This document shows, piece by piece, positions 44,145-53,413 of a DNA stretch of 64,000 bases (positions within the stretch are counted from its first letter, which is position 1; each line of letters begins with the position of its first letter). The stretch lies in NCBI RefSeq assembly GCF_003264855.1, contig NZ_NFZS01000007.1:82104-146103 (forward strand). Reading direction: 5' to 3'. This DNA comes from Dyella jiangningensis. Lineage in GTDB: Bacteria > Pseudomonadota > Gammaproteobacteria > Xanthomonadales > Rhodanobacteraceae. Under the pieces are notes generated by a model. It ran no database searches. It was given only the letters and a program-made list of their open reading frames with translations, and was not told where the DNA came from. A program made the translations under genes and the position numbers.

Positions 44145-44169
44145 GTCGCGCACTGGGTGCGCTCCTACA
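44145..44169 (-). repeat. REP palindrome, single inverted
   Basis: GTCGCGCACTGGGTGCGCTCC followed by TACA is a near-consensus inverted REP between repeat copy D and the membrane protein stop. Confidence 0.75.
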
Positions 44170-44203
44170 GAGGAATACCGAGCGGATCGGTCGCGCCGGA
44201 ACC

Positions 44204-44887
44204 TCAGAACGGCTGCGCGATGCGCTGCTCCGTCGCCTCATCCGGCCGCGCCACCAGTGCCCCCGTGCGCATCAGACTCACCGTGTAATGCCCCTGGTCC
44301 ACCAGCGGCAGATACGCACCGCTGCCGAACAGCACGTCGACGTCCGGCACCCAGCGCGGATACTGCTTGTGCAGGTCGAGCAGATCGAACGCGCCCGCCT
44401 CGCGGAAGTCCGTCACGGTGCGCGGCGCATGGGCCTCTTCGTTGGGGTCGTCATAACGACCGGACACACGGTCGAGGCGGTACAGCGGCGGCAGGCCTGA
44501 CAGCATGGCGGGCAGCTTCCACTTCAGCACCACCGCCTCCACGCGCCACGCATCGCCCGCCACCGGTATCTGGCGAATCGTGCCGTCGGGCCAGTGCAGG
44601 ATGAGTTCCCAGCGCTGCGGCGAGAGGATGCGGGCGTCGATCTCGACCACCGGCGTCTCGTCCGTCAACAGGCGATAGCCGCGCAGGGTGAGGCCCAGGC
44701 CCGTCAGCACCAGGGTGAAGGCCATGCCGACCAGCACCAGCACGGTGCGTCCCGCGGCCGCCCACCGGTGACGGTGGTCCAGGCGGTGACGCAGGATCAC
44801 GAGTTGCACCAGGGTGAACAGCAGCGCGATCGCTGCAAGGATCAGCAGGATCGTCGTGGGCAGGCGCAGCAGCGCGGTCCAATCCAT
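44204..44887 (-). CDS. Hypothetical membrane protein with two N-terminal helices
   Basis: 227 residues. Two transmembrane helices (TTILLILAAIALLFTLVQLV and TVLVLVGMAFTLVLTGLGL) precede a ~150-residue soluble domain with WELILHWPDGTIRQIPVAGD and PRWVPDVDVLFGSGAYLPL. Similar Xanthomonadal proteins are sometimes labelled 'multidrug transporter', but nothing here supports transport; I treat it as unknown. Start 44887 is chosen ahead of the first helix; 44935 is an alternative. It diverges from the lptM-dapF cluster. Confidence 0.7.
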   Translation of the reverse strand: MDWTALLRLPTTILLILAAIALLFTLVQLVILRHRLDHRHRWAAAGRTVLVLVGMAFTLVLTGLGLTLRGYRLLTDETPVVEIDARILSPQRWELILHWPDGTIRQIPVAGDAWRVEAVVLKWKLPAMLSGLPPLYRLDRVSGRYDDPNEEAHAPRTVTDFREAGAFDLLDLHKQYPRWVPDVDVLFGSGAYLPLVDQGHYTVSLMRTGALVARPDEATEQRIAQPF

Positions 44888-45045
44888 CGTCGTTACTTCG
44901 GACTTCCGTACCGCGCGGGGCGGCGACGGGGTCATGATAACGGCAGCCCGGGGGGAAACGTGGCGTGAATGCGCCTTATAGCGTCTTGCTCGCCACGATT
45001 TTGAGGCTTCCCTATACTCCGTCCGTTCCCTACGGAAACCCTGCG

Positions 45046-45408
45046 ATGCGTCGACTTCACCTGCTGCTTCCGCTGTGCTCCACGCTGGCCCTGCTGGCCG
45101 GCTGCGGCAACAAGGGGCCGCTGTACATGCCCAAGCCCACGCCAGCACCCGCCGCAGCGCCGGTGGCCCCCGCGCCGAAGCCGGTCACGCCGGCACCCAA
45201 TGCCGTGCGCGGTTTCGTGACCGACATGACGGCGTTCGACGCTTTCATCGCCACGCATCCGACGCCTGACCAGTTCCGCGCGAACTATCCGGACGTGCTG
45301 CTGGTACTGCCGGGCACGGTCGCCACGCGCGAGTTCCGCACCAACAACAGCCGCTATTTCGCCGAGCTCGACAAGGACGGTCGCATCTCCGGCGGCAAGT
45401 TCATGTGA
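45046..45408 (+). CDS. lptM: LptM-like lipoprotein with an added C-terminal domain
   Basis: 120 residues. Lipoprotein signal ending LLAGC, then GNKGPLYMPKP, the conserved CG-KGPLY motif of LptM (YifL), which assists LptD disulphide maturation in E. coli. After a Pro/Ala linker, residues ~55-120 form a domain (GFVTDMTAFDAFIATHPTP to ELDKDGRISGGKF) shared with the lipoprotein at 27151-27441. Position just before dapF matches yifL. The symbol rests on motif and synteny; the extra domain is unusual against the short E. coli protein. Its TGA overlaps the dapF ATG by one base. Confidence 0.8.
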   Translation: MRRLHLLLPLCSTLALLAGCGNKGPLYMPKPTPAPAAAPVAPAPKPVTPAPNAVRGFVTDMTAFDAFIATHPTPDQFRANYPDVLLVLPGTVATREFRTNNSRYFAELDKDGRISGGKFM

Positions 45409-46256
45409 TGAAGCTGCCGTTCTCCAAGATGCACGGCATCGGCAACGACTTCGTCATGGTCGATTGCCGCCAGCAGCCGTTCGCGTTGAGCGAGGCGCAG
45501 ATCCGCGACATCGCCGATCGCCACACCGGCGTGGGCTTCGACCAGCTGATCAGCATCGAGCCGCCGCGCGATCCGTCGTGCGCGTTCTACTACGGCATCT
45601 GGAATGCCGACGGCTCGCCCTCGGGCCAGTGCGGCAACGGCGTGCGCTGCGTGGCCGCATGGCTGCACCGCGCGGGCGAGCTGGCCATCGGCGACATGGT
45701 GAAGGTGGAAAGTCCCTCCGGGCCGGTGACGGTGCGTCTCAACGGTCCCAACGAGGTGACCGTGGACATGGGCGTGCCTTCGTTCGATCCGGCGACCATT
45801 CCCTTCATCGCGAACGCCGAAGCGGATCGCTACGGCATCGACGTCGGCGACGAGGTGCTGGAGATCGGCGCGCTCTCGATGGGCAATCCGCACGCGGTAG
45901 TGGTGGTGCCTGATCTGCATGCGCCGTCGCTATTCCGCCTCGGTCCTTTGCTCACCACGCACGAGCGTTTTCCCCAAGGCGCCAACACGGGCTTCGTCCA
46001 GGTCATGGGGCGCGAGCTCCTGCGCCTGCGCGTGCACGAGCGCGGCAGCGGCTGGACCATGGCCTGTGGCACCGGCGCCTGCGCCGCCATGGCGGTGATG
46101 CGCCTGCGCGGCGAAGTGGATGAACGCGTGCACGTGGAACTGCCCGGCGGCACGCTGACCATCGAATGGGAAGGGCCCGGGCATACGCTGTGGATGACCG
46201 GTCCGGCCACCTTCGTGTTCGAGGGTGAATGGCTGGGCAACGCTCCCACTCATTGA
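45408..46256 (+). CDS. dapF: Diaminopimelate epimerase
   Basis: A 282-residue cofactor-free epimerase converting LL- to meso-diaminopimelate for lysine and peptidoglycan. Both catalytic cysteines are in family motifs: GQCGNGVRCVA near residue 73 and CGTGACAAMAV near 220. The N-terminus FSKMHGIGNDFVMVD is typical. The start overlaps the lptM stop (TGATG), implying coupled translation. It continues into DUF484 and xerC, the conserved gammaproteobacterial order. Confidence 0.96.
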   Translation: MKLPFSKMHGIGNDFVMVDCRQQPFALSEAQIRDIADRHTGVGFDQLISIEPPRDPSCAFYYGIWNADGSPSGQCGNGVRCVAAWLHRAGELAIGDMVKVESPSGPVTVRLNGPNEVTVDMGVPSFDPATIPFIANAEADRYGIDVGDEVLEIGALSMGNPHAVVVVPDLHAPSLFRLGPLLTTHERFPQGANTGFVQVMGRELLRLRVHERGSGWTMACGTGACAAMAVMRLRGEVDERVHVELPGGTLTIEWEGPGHTLWMTGPATFVFEGEWLGNAPTH

Positions 46257-46320
46257 AAGCGGACACCCGGACATCGCACACTCGGGGCCGCGACGTATCG
46301 ATCCGCTCGAGGAAATACCG

Positions 46321-47004
46321 ATGTCCGACTCCGCACTCGCCGAAACCATGAGCGCCAGCGACGTGGCGGCCTACCTGCGCCGGCACCCGGAGTTCCTCAC
46401 CGACTTTCCCGACCTCGCCGCCCAGCTCACGCTGCCACGCGAACAGGGCTCGGTCGCCTCGCTCGCGGCCTACCAGCTACAGAGCCTGCGCGAGAAGAAC
46501 GCCGAGCTGGAACGCCAGCTCGCCAGCCTGATCAGCATCGCCGCCGACAACGAGCGCCTGATGCAGCGCATCCACGACCTCAACGTGGCCGTGCTGCGCG
46601 CCAGCACGCCCGCCGTGGCCGCGCGCAGCGTGGTAACGCGCCTGGGCGAGGATTTCCAGACCGACCACGTGCGCCTGGTGCTGTTCGGCAACATCGGCTT
46701 GCCGCCGGCGGACTGGCTGGTCCATGTGCCCGGCGGCCGTGCATCGATGCCGGAGTTTGCCGATTTCCTCGCCAACCACGAACCGGTTGCCGGCCGCCTC
46801 TCGGCCGAGCGCCTGTATCGCCTGTTCGGTGATCGCGCGCCGGACATCCGCTCCAGCGCGATCATGCCGCTGGGCGAGTTCGGCATCCTCGCCATCGGCA
46901 GCGGCGACGCGGACCACTTCCAGCCCGGCATGGGCACGCTGTTCCTCAAGATGATCGCAGCCACCGTCTCGGCGGCGCTGCGGCGCTCGCAGGAAGGCGT
47001 GTAA
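46321..47004 (+). CDS. DUF484 family protein
   Basis: A 227-residue GAF-like protein of the DUF484 (YigA) family: ASDVAAYLRRHPEFLTDFPDL at the N-terminus (in parts), a coiled coil (LREKNAELERQLASLISIA), then the GAF-like domain ending GILAIGSGDADHFQPGMGT. Found between dapF and xerC in many gammaproteobacteria; function unknown. ATG 46321 has GAGGAAAT upstream and fits the family start. Confidence 0.88.
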   Translation: MSDSALAETMSASDVAAYLRRHPEFLTDFPDLAAQLTLPREQGSVASLAAYQLQSLREKNAELERQLASLISIAADNERLMQRIHDLNVAVLRASTPAVAARSVVTRLGEDFQTDHVRLVLFGNIGLPPADWLVHVPGGRASMPEFADFLANHEPVAGRLSAERLYRLFGDRAPDIRSSAIMPLGEFGILAIGSGDADHFQPGMGTLFLKMIAATVSAALRRSQEGV

Positions 47005-47011
47005 CCCGGCG

Positions 47012-47896
47012 ATGAAGCCGCAGGAACAGGTCGACGCCTGGCTCGCCCGTCTGGGCAACGAGCGCAAGGCGTCGATACACACGGTAGATGGCTACCGGCG
47101 CGACCTGTCCAAGCTGTTGCGCTGGATGGATGCGCAGGGCATCGACAGCTTCGATCGCCTCGAACCCAACCGCATGCGGGGCTTCGTCGCCGGCGAGCAT
47201 CGCGGCGGCCTCTCGCCCAAGAGCCTCCAACGACTGCTGTCTTCGTGCCGCAGCCTGTTCCGCCACCTGACCCGCGAAGGGTCGCTCGGCCATGACCCGC
47301 TGGCCGGCGTGCGCGGCCCCAAGGTGCACCGCAAGCTGCCCGAAGTGCTGGACGTGGACGAAGCCACCCTGCTGGTGGAGGCGCAGGCCGAAGGCGCGCT
47401 GAACCTGCGCGACCGGGCGATGATGGAACTGTTCTATTCCTCGGGCCTGCGCCTGTCCGAGCTGACCGGGCTGCGCTGGATCGACCTGGACCTGCAGGCG
47501 GGCGAAGTGCGCGTGCTCGGCAAGGGCAGCAAGACGCGCATCGTGCCCGTGGGGCGGCATGCCGTGACGGCCTTGCGTGCGTTGGGCGAGGCCGAGGGCG
47601 TGGTGCCCGAGCAGCCCGTGTTCAAGGGGCGTGGCGGTGAGCCGATCAACCCGCGCACGGTGCAACTGCGCCTCAAGCAGATCGCCCTGGTGCAGGGCAT
47701 GCCCAAGCGCGTGCATCCGCACCTGCTGCGCCACACCTTCGCCAGCCACATGCTGGAATCCTCCGGCGACCTGCGCGCCGTGCAGGAACTGCTCGGTCAC
47801 GCCGACATCGCCACCACGCAGATCTACACCCATCTGGATTTCCAGCACCTGGCCAAGGTGTACGACGCCGCGCATCCTCGGGCCAAGCGGAAGTAG
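47012..47896 (+). CDS. xerC: Tyrosine recombinase XerC
   Basis: A 294-residue recombinase resolving chromosome dimers at dif with XerD and FtsK. The N-terminal SAM-like domain has HTVDGYRRDLSKLLRW. Catalytic residues are R in SSGLRLSELTGLRW, K in GKGSKTRIVPVG, H-R in HLLRHTFASHML, H in LGHADIATTQ and Y in IYTHLDF. Only 7 bp separate it from DUF484. It closes the lptM-dapF-DUF484-xerC unit before a REP pair. Confidence 0.95.
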   Translation: MKPQEQVDAWLARLGNERKASIHTVDGYRRDLSKLLRWMDAQGIDSFDRLEPNRMRGFVAGEHRGGLSPKSLQRLLSSCRSLFRHLTREGSLGHDPLAGVRGPKVHRKLPEVLDVDEATLLVEAQAEGALNLRDRAMMELFYSSGLRLSELTGLRWIDLDLQAGEVRVLGKGSKTRIVPVGRHAVTALRALGEAEGVVPEQPVFKGRGGEPINPRTVQLRLKQIALVQGMPKRVHPHLLRHTFASHMLESSGDLRAVQELLGHADIATTQIYTHLDFQHLAKVYDAAHPRAKRK

Positions 47897-47915
47897 GCGC
47901 GCCATACCGCTCCCT

Positions 47916-48063
47916 TGTAGGAGCGCACCCAGTGCGCGACCGCCACGCGAAAGGCCCCTCGACTGACGGTTGTCGCGACGGGTTATGCCAGTCGAAATCG
48001 CGTGGAACAGCGGCACGGCATCTCTGCTCCGTAGGCTTATCGCGCACCGGGTGCGCTCCTACA
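47916..48063. repeat. REP pair (BIME), flank types B and A
   Basis: Forward REP 47916-47939 has the B flank (ACCGCCACGCG); inverted REP 48039-48063 has the A flank (GCTCCGTAGGCTTATCGCG on the plus strand). It separates xerC from hslV. Confidence 0.85.
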
Positions 48064-48134
48064 GGGAGGTCGGCGGCTTGGATTTGCCCTTCGGGAGCCC
48101 CACTTCTGGCGAATTCGTACTCTGCGGAGCTCCC

Positions 48135-48668
48135 ATGGAATCCTTTCACGCCACCACCATTGTCTCGGTGCGCCGTAACGGCCGCATCGTGATCGGCGGC
48201 GACGGCCAGGTCACCCTCGGCAACACGGTGATGAAGGCCAATGCGCGCAAGATCCGCCGCCTGGGCAAGGGCGACGTGCTGGCCGGCTTTGCCGGCGCCA
48301 CGGCGGACGCGTTCACCTTGTTCGAGCTGTTCGAGCAGAAACTGGACAAGCACGGCGGCAACCTCACCCGTTCGGCGGTGGAACTGGCCAAGGAATGGCG
48401 TACCGACCGCCGCCTGGGCCGCCTCGAAGCCATGCTGGCGGTCGCCGACAAGGACGCCTCGCTGCTGATTTCCGGCAACGGCGATGTGCTGGAACCCGAG
48501 CACGGCTTGATCGCCATCGGCTCCGGCGGCCCCTACGCGCAATCCGCCGCGCTGGCGCTGATGGAGAACACCGACCTGGATGCACGCGCCATTGTCGAGC
48601 GTGCGCTCAAGATCGCCGGCGACATCTGCATCTACACCAACCACAACACCACGATCGAAGAGCTGTAA
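48135..48668 (+). CDS. hslV: ATP-dependent protease subunit HslV
   Basis: A 177-residue peptidase of the HslUV (ClpQY) complex. The mature catalytic threonine is in [12 protein letters not shown]; six residues (M-E-S-F-H-A) precede it and must be removed, as in other betaproteobacterial/xanthomonad forms but unlike E. coli. [26 protein letters not shown] and [12 protein letters not shown] are family motifs. hslU follows after 158 bp containing a CCGG palindrome. Confidence 0.95.
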   Translation: MESFHATTIVSVRRNGRIVIGGDGQVTLGNTVMKANARKIRRLGKGDVLAGFAGATADAFTLFELFEQKLDKHGGNLTRSAVELAKEWRTDRRLGRLEAMLAVADKDASLLISGNGDVLEPEHGLIAIGSGGPYAQSAALALMENTDLDARAIVERALKIAGDICIYTNHNTTIEEL

Positions 48669-48769
48669 GCGCAAGGCGCGACAGTCTTTCCACCGTCATA
48701 CCCGCACGGCGCCTTCATCAGCCGAAGGCTGCCTGGCAGGGAACCAGCGCCTTCAAATGACTGGCGATA

Positions 48770-48797
48770 CTGGATTCCGGCCCGCGCCGGAATGACG
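48770..48797. repeat. GATTCCGGC-palindrome repeat
   Basis: CTGGATTCCGGCCCGCGCCGG continues into AATGACG. The same type of palindrome with CTGGATYCC and GATGACG ends occurs near 2021-2052, 14243-14270 (inverted) and 15041-15070, separate from the REP family. It lies 30 bp upstream of hslU. Confidence 0.6.
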
Positions 48798-48826
48798 GGC
48801 GAAAACCACACTTTTCCGGTGACCCC

Positions 48827-50167
48827 ATGTCCGAACTCACTCCCCGCGAAATCGTCAACGAACTCGACCGCTACATCATCGGCCAGCACGACGCCAAGCG
48901 CGCCGTGGCCATCGCGCTGCGCAACCGCTGGCGCCGCATGCAGCTGGAACCGGGCCTGCGCGACGAAGTCACGCCCAAGAACATCCTGATGATCGGCCCC
49001 ACCGGCGTGGGCAAGACCGAGATCGCGCGCCGCCTGGCCACGTTGGCCAACGCGCCGTTCGTGAAGGTCGAAGCCACCAAGTTCACCGAGGTGGGCTATG
49101 TCGGCAAGGACGTCGAATCCATCGTGCGCGACCTTGCCGACGTGGCCTACAAGCTCACCCGCGAGCAGGCCATGAAGCGCGTGCGCTCGGTGGCCGAGGA
49201 CCGCGCCGAGGACCGCATCCTCGACGCGCTGCTGCCACGCCGCCAGCAGCCCACCGACTGGAGCCACGACCCGGCGCCGGCCAACGACGCCCAGAACGAC
49301 ACGCGCCAGAAGCTGCGCAAGCAGCTGCGCGAAGGCGCGCTGGATGAGCGCGAGATCGAACTCGACTTCGCCATGAATGTCGGCGTGGAGATCATGTCGC
49401 CGCCGGGCATGGAGGAGATGGGCCAGCAGCTGCGCCAGATGTTCCAGAACATCGGCGGCGCCAAGACCCAGCAGCGCAAGCTGGCCATCAAGGCAGCGCG
49501 TCCGCTGCTGGTGGAAGAAGAGGCGGCCAAGCTGCTTAACGAGGAAGAAGTGCGCACGCAGGCCATGCAGGCCGCCGAGCAGAACGGCATCGTCTTCATC
49601 GACGAGATCGACAAGGTCGCCCAGCGCTCCGAGTGGGGCGGTGCCGGCGTCAGCCGCGAAGGCGTGCAGCGCGACCTGCTGCCGCTGGTGGAAGGCTCGA
49701 CGGTGTCGACCAAGTATGGCCCGATCAAGACCGACCACATGCTGTTCATCGCCTCGGGCGCGTTCTCGCTGGCCAAGCCCTCGGACCTGATTCCGGAGCT
49801 GCAGGGCCGCCTGCCGATCCGCGTGGAGCTGTCCGCGCTGTCGGTCGATGACTTCAAGCGCATCCTGCGCGAGCCGCATAACGCCTTGACCAAGCAGTAC
49901 ATCGCGCTGCTGGGCACCGAGGGCGTCACGGTGCAGTTCACCGAGACCGGCGTCGACCGCCTGGCCGAGGTCGCCTTCCAGGTGAACGAACGGACCGAGA
50001 ACATCGGCGCCCGCCGTCTTCACACCGTCATGGAGCGGCTGCTGGAGAAGATTTCTTACGAAGCTGCCGACAAATCCGGTGAAAATTACGTGATCGACGA
50101 CGAATATGTCGATAAAAACCTCGGAACGCTCGTCAAGGACGAGGATCTGAGCCGTTACATCCTGTAA
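48827..50167 (+). CDS. hslU: HslU ATPase (unfoldase of HslUV)
   Basis: A 446-residue AAA+ ATPase. N-terminus [21 protein letters not shown], Walker [16 protein letters not shown] near residue 58, I-domain ~110-245, Walker [13 protein letters not shown] near 255, sensor and C-terminal tail ...DEDLSRYIL whose last residues insert in HslV. Length matches E. coli HslU. It feeds unfolded substrates to HslV, encoded just upstream. Confidence 0.96.
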   Translation: MSELTPREIVNELDRYIIGQHDAKRAVAIALRNRWRRMQLEPGLRDEVTPKNILMIGPTGVGKTEIARRLATLANAPFVKVEATKFTEVGYVGKDVESIVRDLADVAYKLTREQAMKRVRSVAEDRAEDRILDALLPRRQQPTDWSHDPAPANDAQNDTRQKLRKQLREGALDEREIELDFAMNVGVEIMSPPGMEEMGQQLRQMFQNIGGAKTQQRKLAIKAARPLLVEEEAAKLLNEEEVRTQAMQAAEQNGIVFIDEIDKVAQRSEWGGAGVSREGVQRDLLPLVEGSTVSTKYGPIKTDHMLFIASGAFSLAKPSDLIPELQGRLPIRVELSALSVDDFKRILREPHNALTKQYIALLGTEGVTVQFTETGVDRLAEVAFQVNERTENIGARRLHTVMERLLEKISYEAADKSGENYVIDDEYVDKNLGTLVKDEDLSRYIL

Positions 50168-50202
50168 ACAAGGGGAAGTCCCCCGCCTGTTAAAATTGCC
50201 CC

Positions 50203-50817
50203 ATGGGAAATGTGATTGAACTCAAGACGACCGGCCAGCGTGCCCAGTTGCGCGAAGCGCAGCAGAAGCATCAGCTGGTCCGGTTATGGCGCGGTGAACT
50301 CGAACACGGCAGCTTCTGCGGCTACGTGGGCGGCGTGGGCCGTGAATTCTTCCTGTTGTGGGTGGTCGGCGACGGCATCACCTACGACGGCATGTATGTG
50401 ATGCGTCATCGCGACGTATCCGAACTGGAGGCGCCGGACAAACACGCGCCCTTCATGGAAAAGGCGCTGGTCCTCAAGCACCTGATGCCGCGCACGCCGC
50501 GGGGCTTTCCGCTGGACGACATCCGCAGCGTAATCCAGGCCGCGGCCGCGCAGGCGCCGGTGATCGGCGTGCACGTGGACAGCGAGGACGAGTCCGAGGT
50601 CTGCTACATCGGTCGCCTGGTCGGCGTCGAGGAAGACGGCTTCAACATGCAGGAAATCTCGCCCGACGCGGAATGGCTGCGCGAGCCGTCGTTCTTCTCA
50701 TGGGACGAGGTCTCGACCGTCAGCATCGAGGATGGCTACGCCATGTCGCTGCTGGCCGTGGCCGGCAGCCCGCCGCCGCTGGAGCAGGGCGATTCGGGCG
50801 TGGGGCACGTGCAGTAA
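50203..50817 (+). CDS. Conserved hypothetical protein, possibly two Sm-like barrels
   Basis: 204 residues, no signal peptide. Two beta-rich halves look alike: CGYVGGVGREFFLLWVVGDG...DVSEL (~40-78) and CYIGRLVGVEEDGFNMQEIS...WDEVSTVSIEDGY (~132-185), both with the flow of small Sm/SH3-like barrels. This resemblance is by eye. It begins 35 bp after hslU and ends in a strong terminator, so it is probably transcribed with hslVU. No known function. Confidence 0.7.
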   Translation: MGNVIELKTTGQRAQLREAQQKHQLVRLWRGELEHGSFCGYVGGVGREFFLLWVVGDGITYDGMYVMRHRDVSELEAPDKHAPFMEKALVLKHLMPRTPRGFPLDDIRSVIQAAAAQAPVIGVHVDSEDESEVCYIGRLVGVEEDGFNMQEISPDAEWLREPSFFSWDEVSTVSIEDGYAMSLLAVAGSPPPLEQGDSGVGHVQ

Positions 50818-50825
50818 TCGAAAGC

Positions 50826-50855
50826 AAAAGGCCGGCTGAAAAGCCGGCCTTTTTC
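50826..50855 (+). terminator. Rho-independent terminator after hslU and the hypothetical gene
   Basis: Stem AAAGGCCGGC / GCCGGCCTTT with loop TGAAAA, followed by further T. A-runs on the other side make it potentially bidirectional. Confidence 0.9.
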
Positions 50856-50872
50856 TTGGTGCAGAGACCTTC

Positions 50873-50995
50873 TGTAGGAGCGCACCCAGTGCGCGAAAAG
50901 CCTACGCAGCGCTGATGCGGTCAGCCCCGGTTCGCGATAACCGCGCCATGAGATACGACGAAGCCTGGCGGTCGCGCACTGGGTGCGCTCCTACA
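50873..50995. repeat. REP pair (BIME), flank types A and B
   Basis: Forward REP 50873-50896 with A flank AAAGCCTACGCAGCG; inverted REP 50971-50995 with a B-like flank (CTGGCGGTCGCG). It lies between two converging genes, right after a terminator. Confidence 0.85.
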
Positions 50996-51007
50996 GTGGC
51001 GCTACTG

Positions 51008-53290
51008 CTACCTCGTCGTCGCCGGCGCCGGCATCGGATCCGGCATGGGCGCCTTCACGGCGCGCGTAGCCGGCGCCATGCCCTTCACCTGCTGCTGGAA
51101 GAAATTCTCGATCAGGTGGTACACGTGCGTGCGCTGGCCCGGCAGGTTGAGGCCGTGCTTGGCGCCCGGGTAGGCCATGAACTGGAACTGCGTGCCGCGC
51201 TTCTGCAGCTCCGCCATCAGCTCGGTGGAGTTGAGGAACAGCACGTTGTCGTCCGCCATGCCATGCACCAGGTACAGCCTGGCGGTGAGGCCATCGAGCC
51301 ACGCCATCGGTGAGCTGCGCGTATAGCCGGCATCGTTGTCCTGCGGACGGCCGAGGTAACGCTCGGTATAGAAGGTGTCGTAGAGGCGCCAGTTGGTCAC
51401 CGGCGCCACGGCCACGCCGCCGGCGAGCTGGTCGGAGGCCTTGGCCAGCATCATCGTGGTCATGAAGCCGCCGTAGCTCCAGCCGAACACGCCGATGCGG
51501 CGGCCATCCACCCATGGCTGCGATTTCAGCCATTGGATACCCACCAGCTGGTCATCCACCTCGACGGCGCCCAGCTGCTGGTAGATCGGCGCTTCGAACA
51601 CGTGGCCACGACGGGCCATGCCGCGATTGTCCAGGCTGAACACCACGAAGCCCTGCTGAGCCATGTACTGGTTGAAATAGTCGCCCCACGTATTGGCGAC
51701 CACCTGCGCGTGCGGGCCACCGTAATAGGTGTCGAACACCGGGTACTTTTTGGTCGGATCGAAACCGGCGGGCTTGTAGACGCGGTAATACAGCGTCTGG
51801 CCGTCGGCGGCCGTGAGTGTGCCGAACTCGGGTTTGATCAGGCTGTCGCGATACGGCCAGAACGGATGCTTCTCATCGAGCTTGTTCGGCTCGATCCAGG
51901 TCAGCAGAGCCCCATCCGGCTTGTGCACGCTCACCTGCGGCGGCGTGTCGATGCTGGAGAAGTTATCCACGTAAAAGCTGGCGTCATGGGCGAACTCGGC
52001 CAGGTGCGTGCCGGCGCCCTGGCTGATGCGCACGGGCGTCTTCGCATTGCTGCCGTCGAGCTTCAGCGCATAGACCTGCCGCTCCGGCACCGCGTCCTTG
52101 TTCGAGCTGACGTAAACGACACCGTTGCGTTCGTTCACCGCCAGCAGACCATCGATCGGCCACTCGCCTTCACTCACCGCGTGCCTGAGCTTGCCGTCGA
52201 TGCCGTAGAGGTAGAGATGGTGATAGCCGCTGCGCTCGCTGCCCCACAGGAAGGACTTGCCATCCTTGAGGAAGCTCAGGTCATCGTTGAGATTGATCCA
52301 GTCGTTGCTGGTTTCAGTGAGCAAGGTGCGCTGCGAAAGCGTCTTCGCATCGACGATCCGCAAATCCAGCCGTTGCTGGTTGCGCGGCATGCGCTGGTAG
52401 GTGACGTGCTTGCCGTCCGGCAGCCACTTCACGCGGGTGAGGTAGATGTCGCTGTCCTTGCCCAGGTCGATCCAGCGCGGCTGGCCACCGGTCGGCGCGA
52501 CCAGCCCCAGCTTCACCAGCACGTTGGGCGTACCGGCGGCGGGGTAGCGCTGGTCGATCACGTCGGTGTGGTCGGCATACAGTTCGGTGCGCTTGGTGAC
52601 CTGTACGCGCGCTTCGTCGTAGCGTTCGAACGCAATGGAGGAATCGTCCGGCGCCCACCAGTAGCCTTCGCTGCGATCCATTTCCTCCTGCGCCACGAAC
52701 TCGGCCTCGGCGTTGTGCACGGTGCCACCGCCATCGTGGGTGAGCTGCTTCGCCTCGCCGGTACCGAGATCGATCACCCACAGGTTCTGGTCACGCACGT
52801 AGGACACATAGCGGCCCTTGGGCGAGATCTTCGGATCGATCACGTTGTCGCCGGTATCCAGCGCCCTGGGTGCGGCATCGGGCGTGGCGAGCGAATAGAC
52901 ATAGAGCTTGCCGCCGACGGGAAACAGCAGCTGCCTGCCATCCGGCGACCATTGGTAGCTGACGATGCCATGCAGGCCCGCGGTGCGTTCGCGCTCACGG
53001 CGCGCCTTCTCCGCATCGGACAGCTGGTCGCCGTTGGGCTCGAGCTTCTTCGAGTCGACCAGCAGGCGGGTCTTGTTGTCCTTGAGCTGGTATTCCCACA
53101 GATCCAGCTGGAACTGGTCATCGGGCTTGGCGCGAAGGAAGGTGACGCGGCTGCCGTCGGGCGAGATCTGCAGGCCACGCGGCGCGGCGCCGGCAAGGTT
53201 GCCGCCGTCGAAGATGCGTTCGATGTTGAGTTTTTCGGCCATGGTCGGCAGGGCCACCATCGTCAGGGCGGCAAAAAGAAGGGCGCGCAT
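51008..53290 (-). CDS. S9 family dipeptidyl-peptidase IV-like secreted peptidase
   Basis: A 760-residue protein. Signal peptide MRALLFAALTMVALPTMA, DPP-IV N-terminal beta-propeller (~40-520; EEMDRSEGYWWAPDDSSIAFERYDE in parts includes the Glu motif that binds the substrate amino terminus in DPP-IV enzymes), and the catalytic hydrolase domain with Ser in GVFGWSYGGFMTT near 610, Asp in HGMADDNVLF and His in GAKHGLNLPG. AAGGAAG lies before ATG 53290. It likely removes X-Pro dipeptides from peptides outside the inner membrane. It is distinct from the GGSYGG-type enzyme at 2182-4617. Confidence 0.92.
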   Translation of the reverse strand: MRALLFAALTMVALPTMAEKLNIERIFDGGNLAGAAPRGLQISPDGSRVTFLRAKPDDQFQLDLWEYQLKDNKTRLLVDSKKLEPNGDQLSDAEKARRERERTAGLHGIVSYQWSPDGRQLLFPVGGKLYVYSLATPDAAPRALDTGDNVIDPKISPKGRYVSYVRDQNLWVIDLGTGEAKQLTHDGGGTVHNAEAEFVAQEEMDRSEGYWWAPDDSSIAFERYDEARVQVTKRTELYADHTDVIDQRYPAAGTPNVLVKLGLVAPTGGQPRWIDLGKDSDIYLTRVKWLPDGKHVTYQRMPRNQQRLDLRIVDAKTLSQRTLLTETSNDWINLNDDLSFLKDGKSFLWGSERSGYHHLYLYGIDGKLRHAVSEGEWPIDGLLAVNERNGVVYVSSNKDAVPERQVYALKLDGSNAKTPVRISQGAGTHLAEFAHDASFYVDNFSSIDTPPQVSVHKPDGALLTWIEPNKLDEKHPFWPYRDSLIKPEFGTLTAADGQTLYYRVYKPAGFDPTKKYPVFDTYYGGPHAQVVANTWGDYFNQYMAQQGFVVFSLDNRGMARRGHVFEAPIYQQLGAVEVDDQLVGIQWLKSQPWVDGRRIGVFGWSYGGFMTTMMLAKASDQLAGGVAVAPVTNWRLYDTFYTERYLGRPQDNDAGYTRSSPMAWLDGLTARLYLVHGMADDNVLFLNSTELMAELQKRGTQFQFMAYPGAKHGLNLPGQRTHVYHLIENFFQQQVKGMAPATRAVKAPMPDPMPAPATTR

Positions 53291-53413
53291 GGGTACTTCC
53301 TTGGGCGACGCGTCGTACGTAAGAACAAGCGGCGATTAGAACGCGTCACGCCCGTGGAAGCCAGCAATTTTCCGGGGAAAGCGGCGCATCGGCAGCGATG
53401 CGTCGCGCAAGGC

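Noticed and set aside
44965..45045. Upstream start for the LptM-like lipoprotein
   Set aside because: Starting at 44965 would bury the lipoprotein signal peptide; ATG 45046 gives a correct signal and lipobox.
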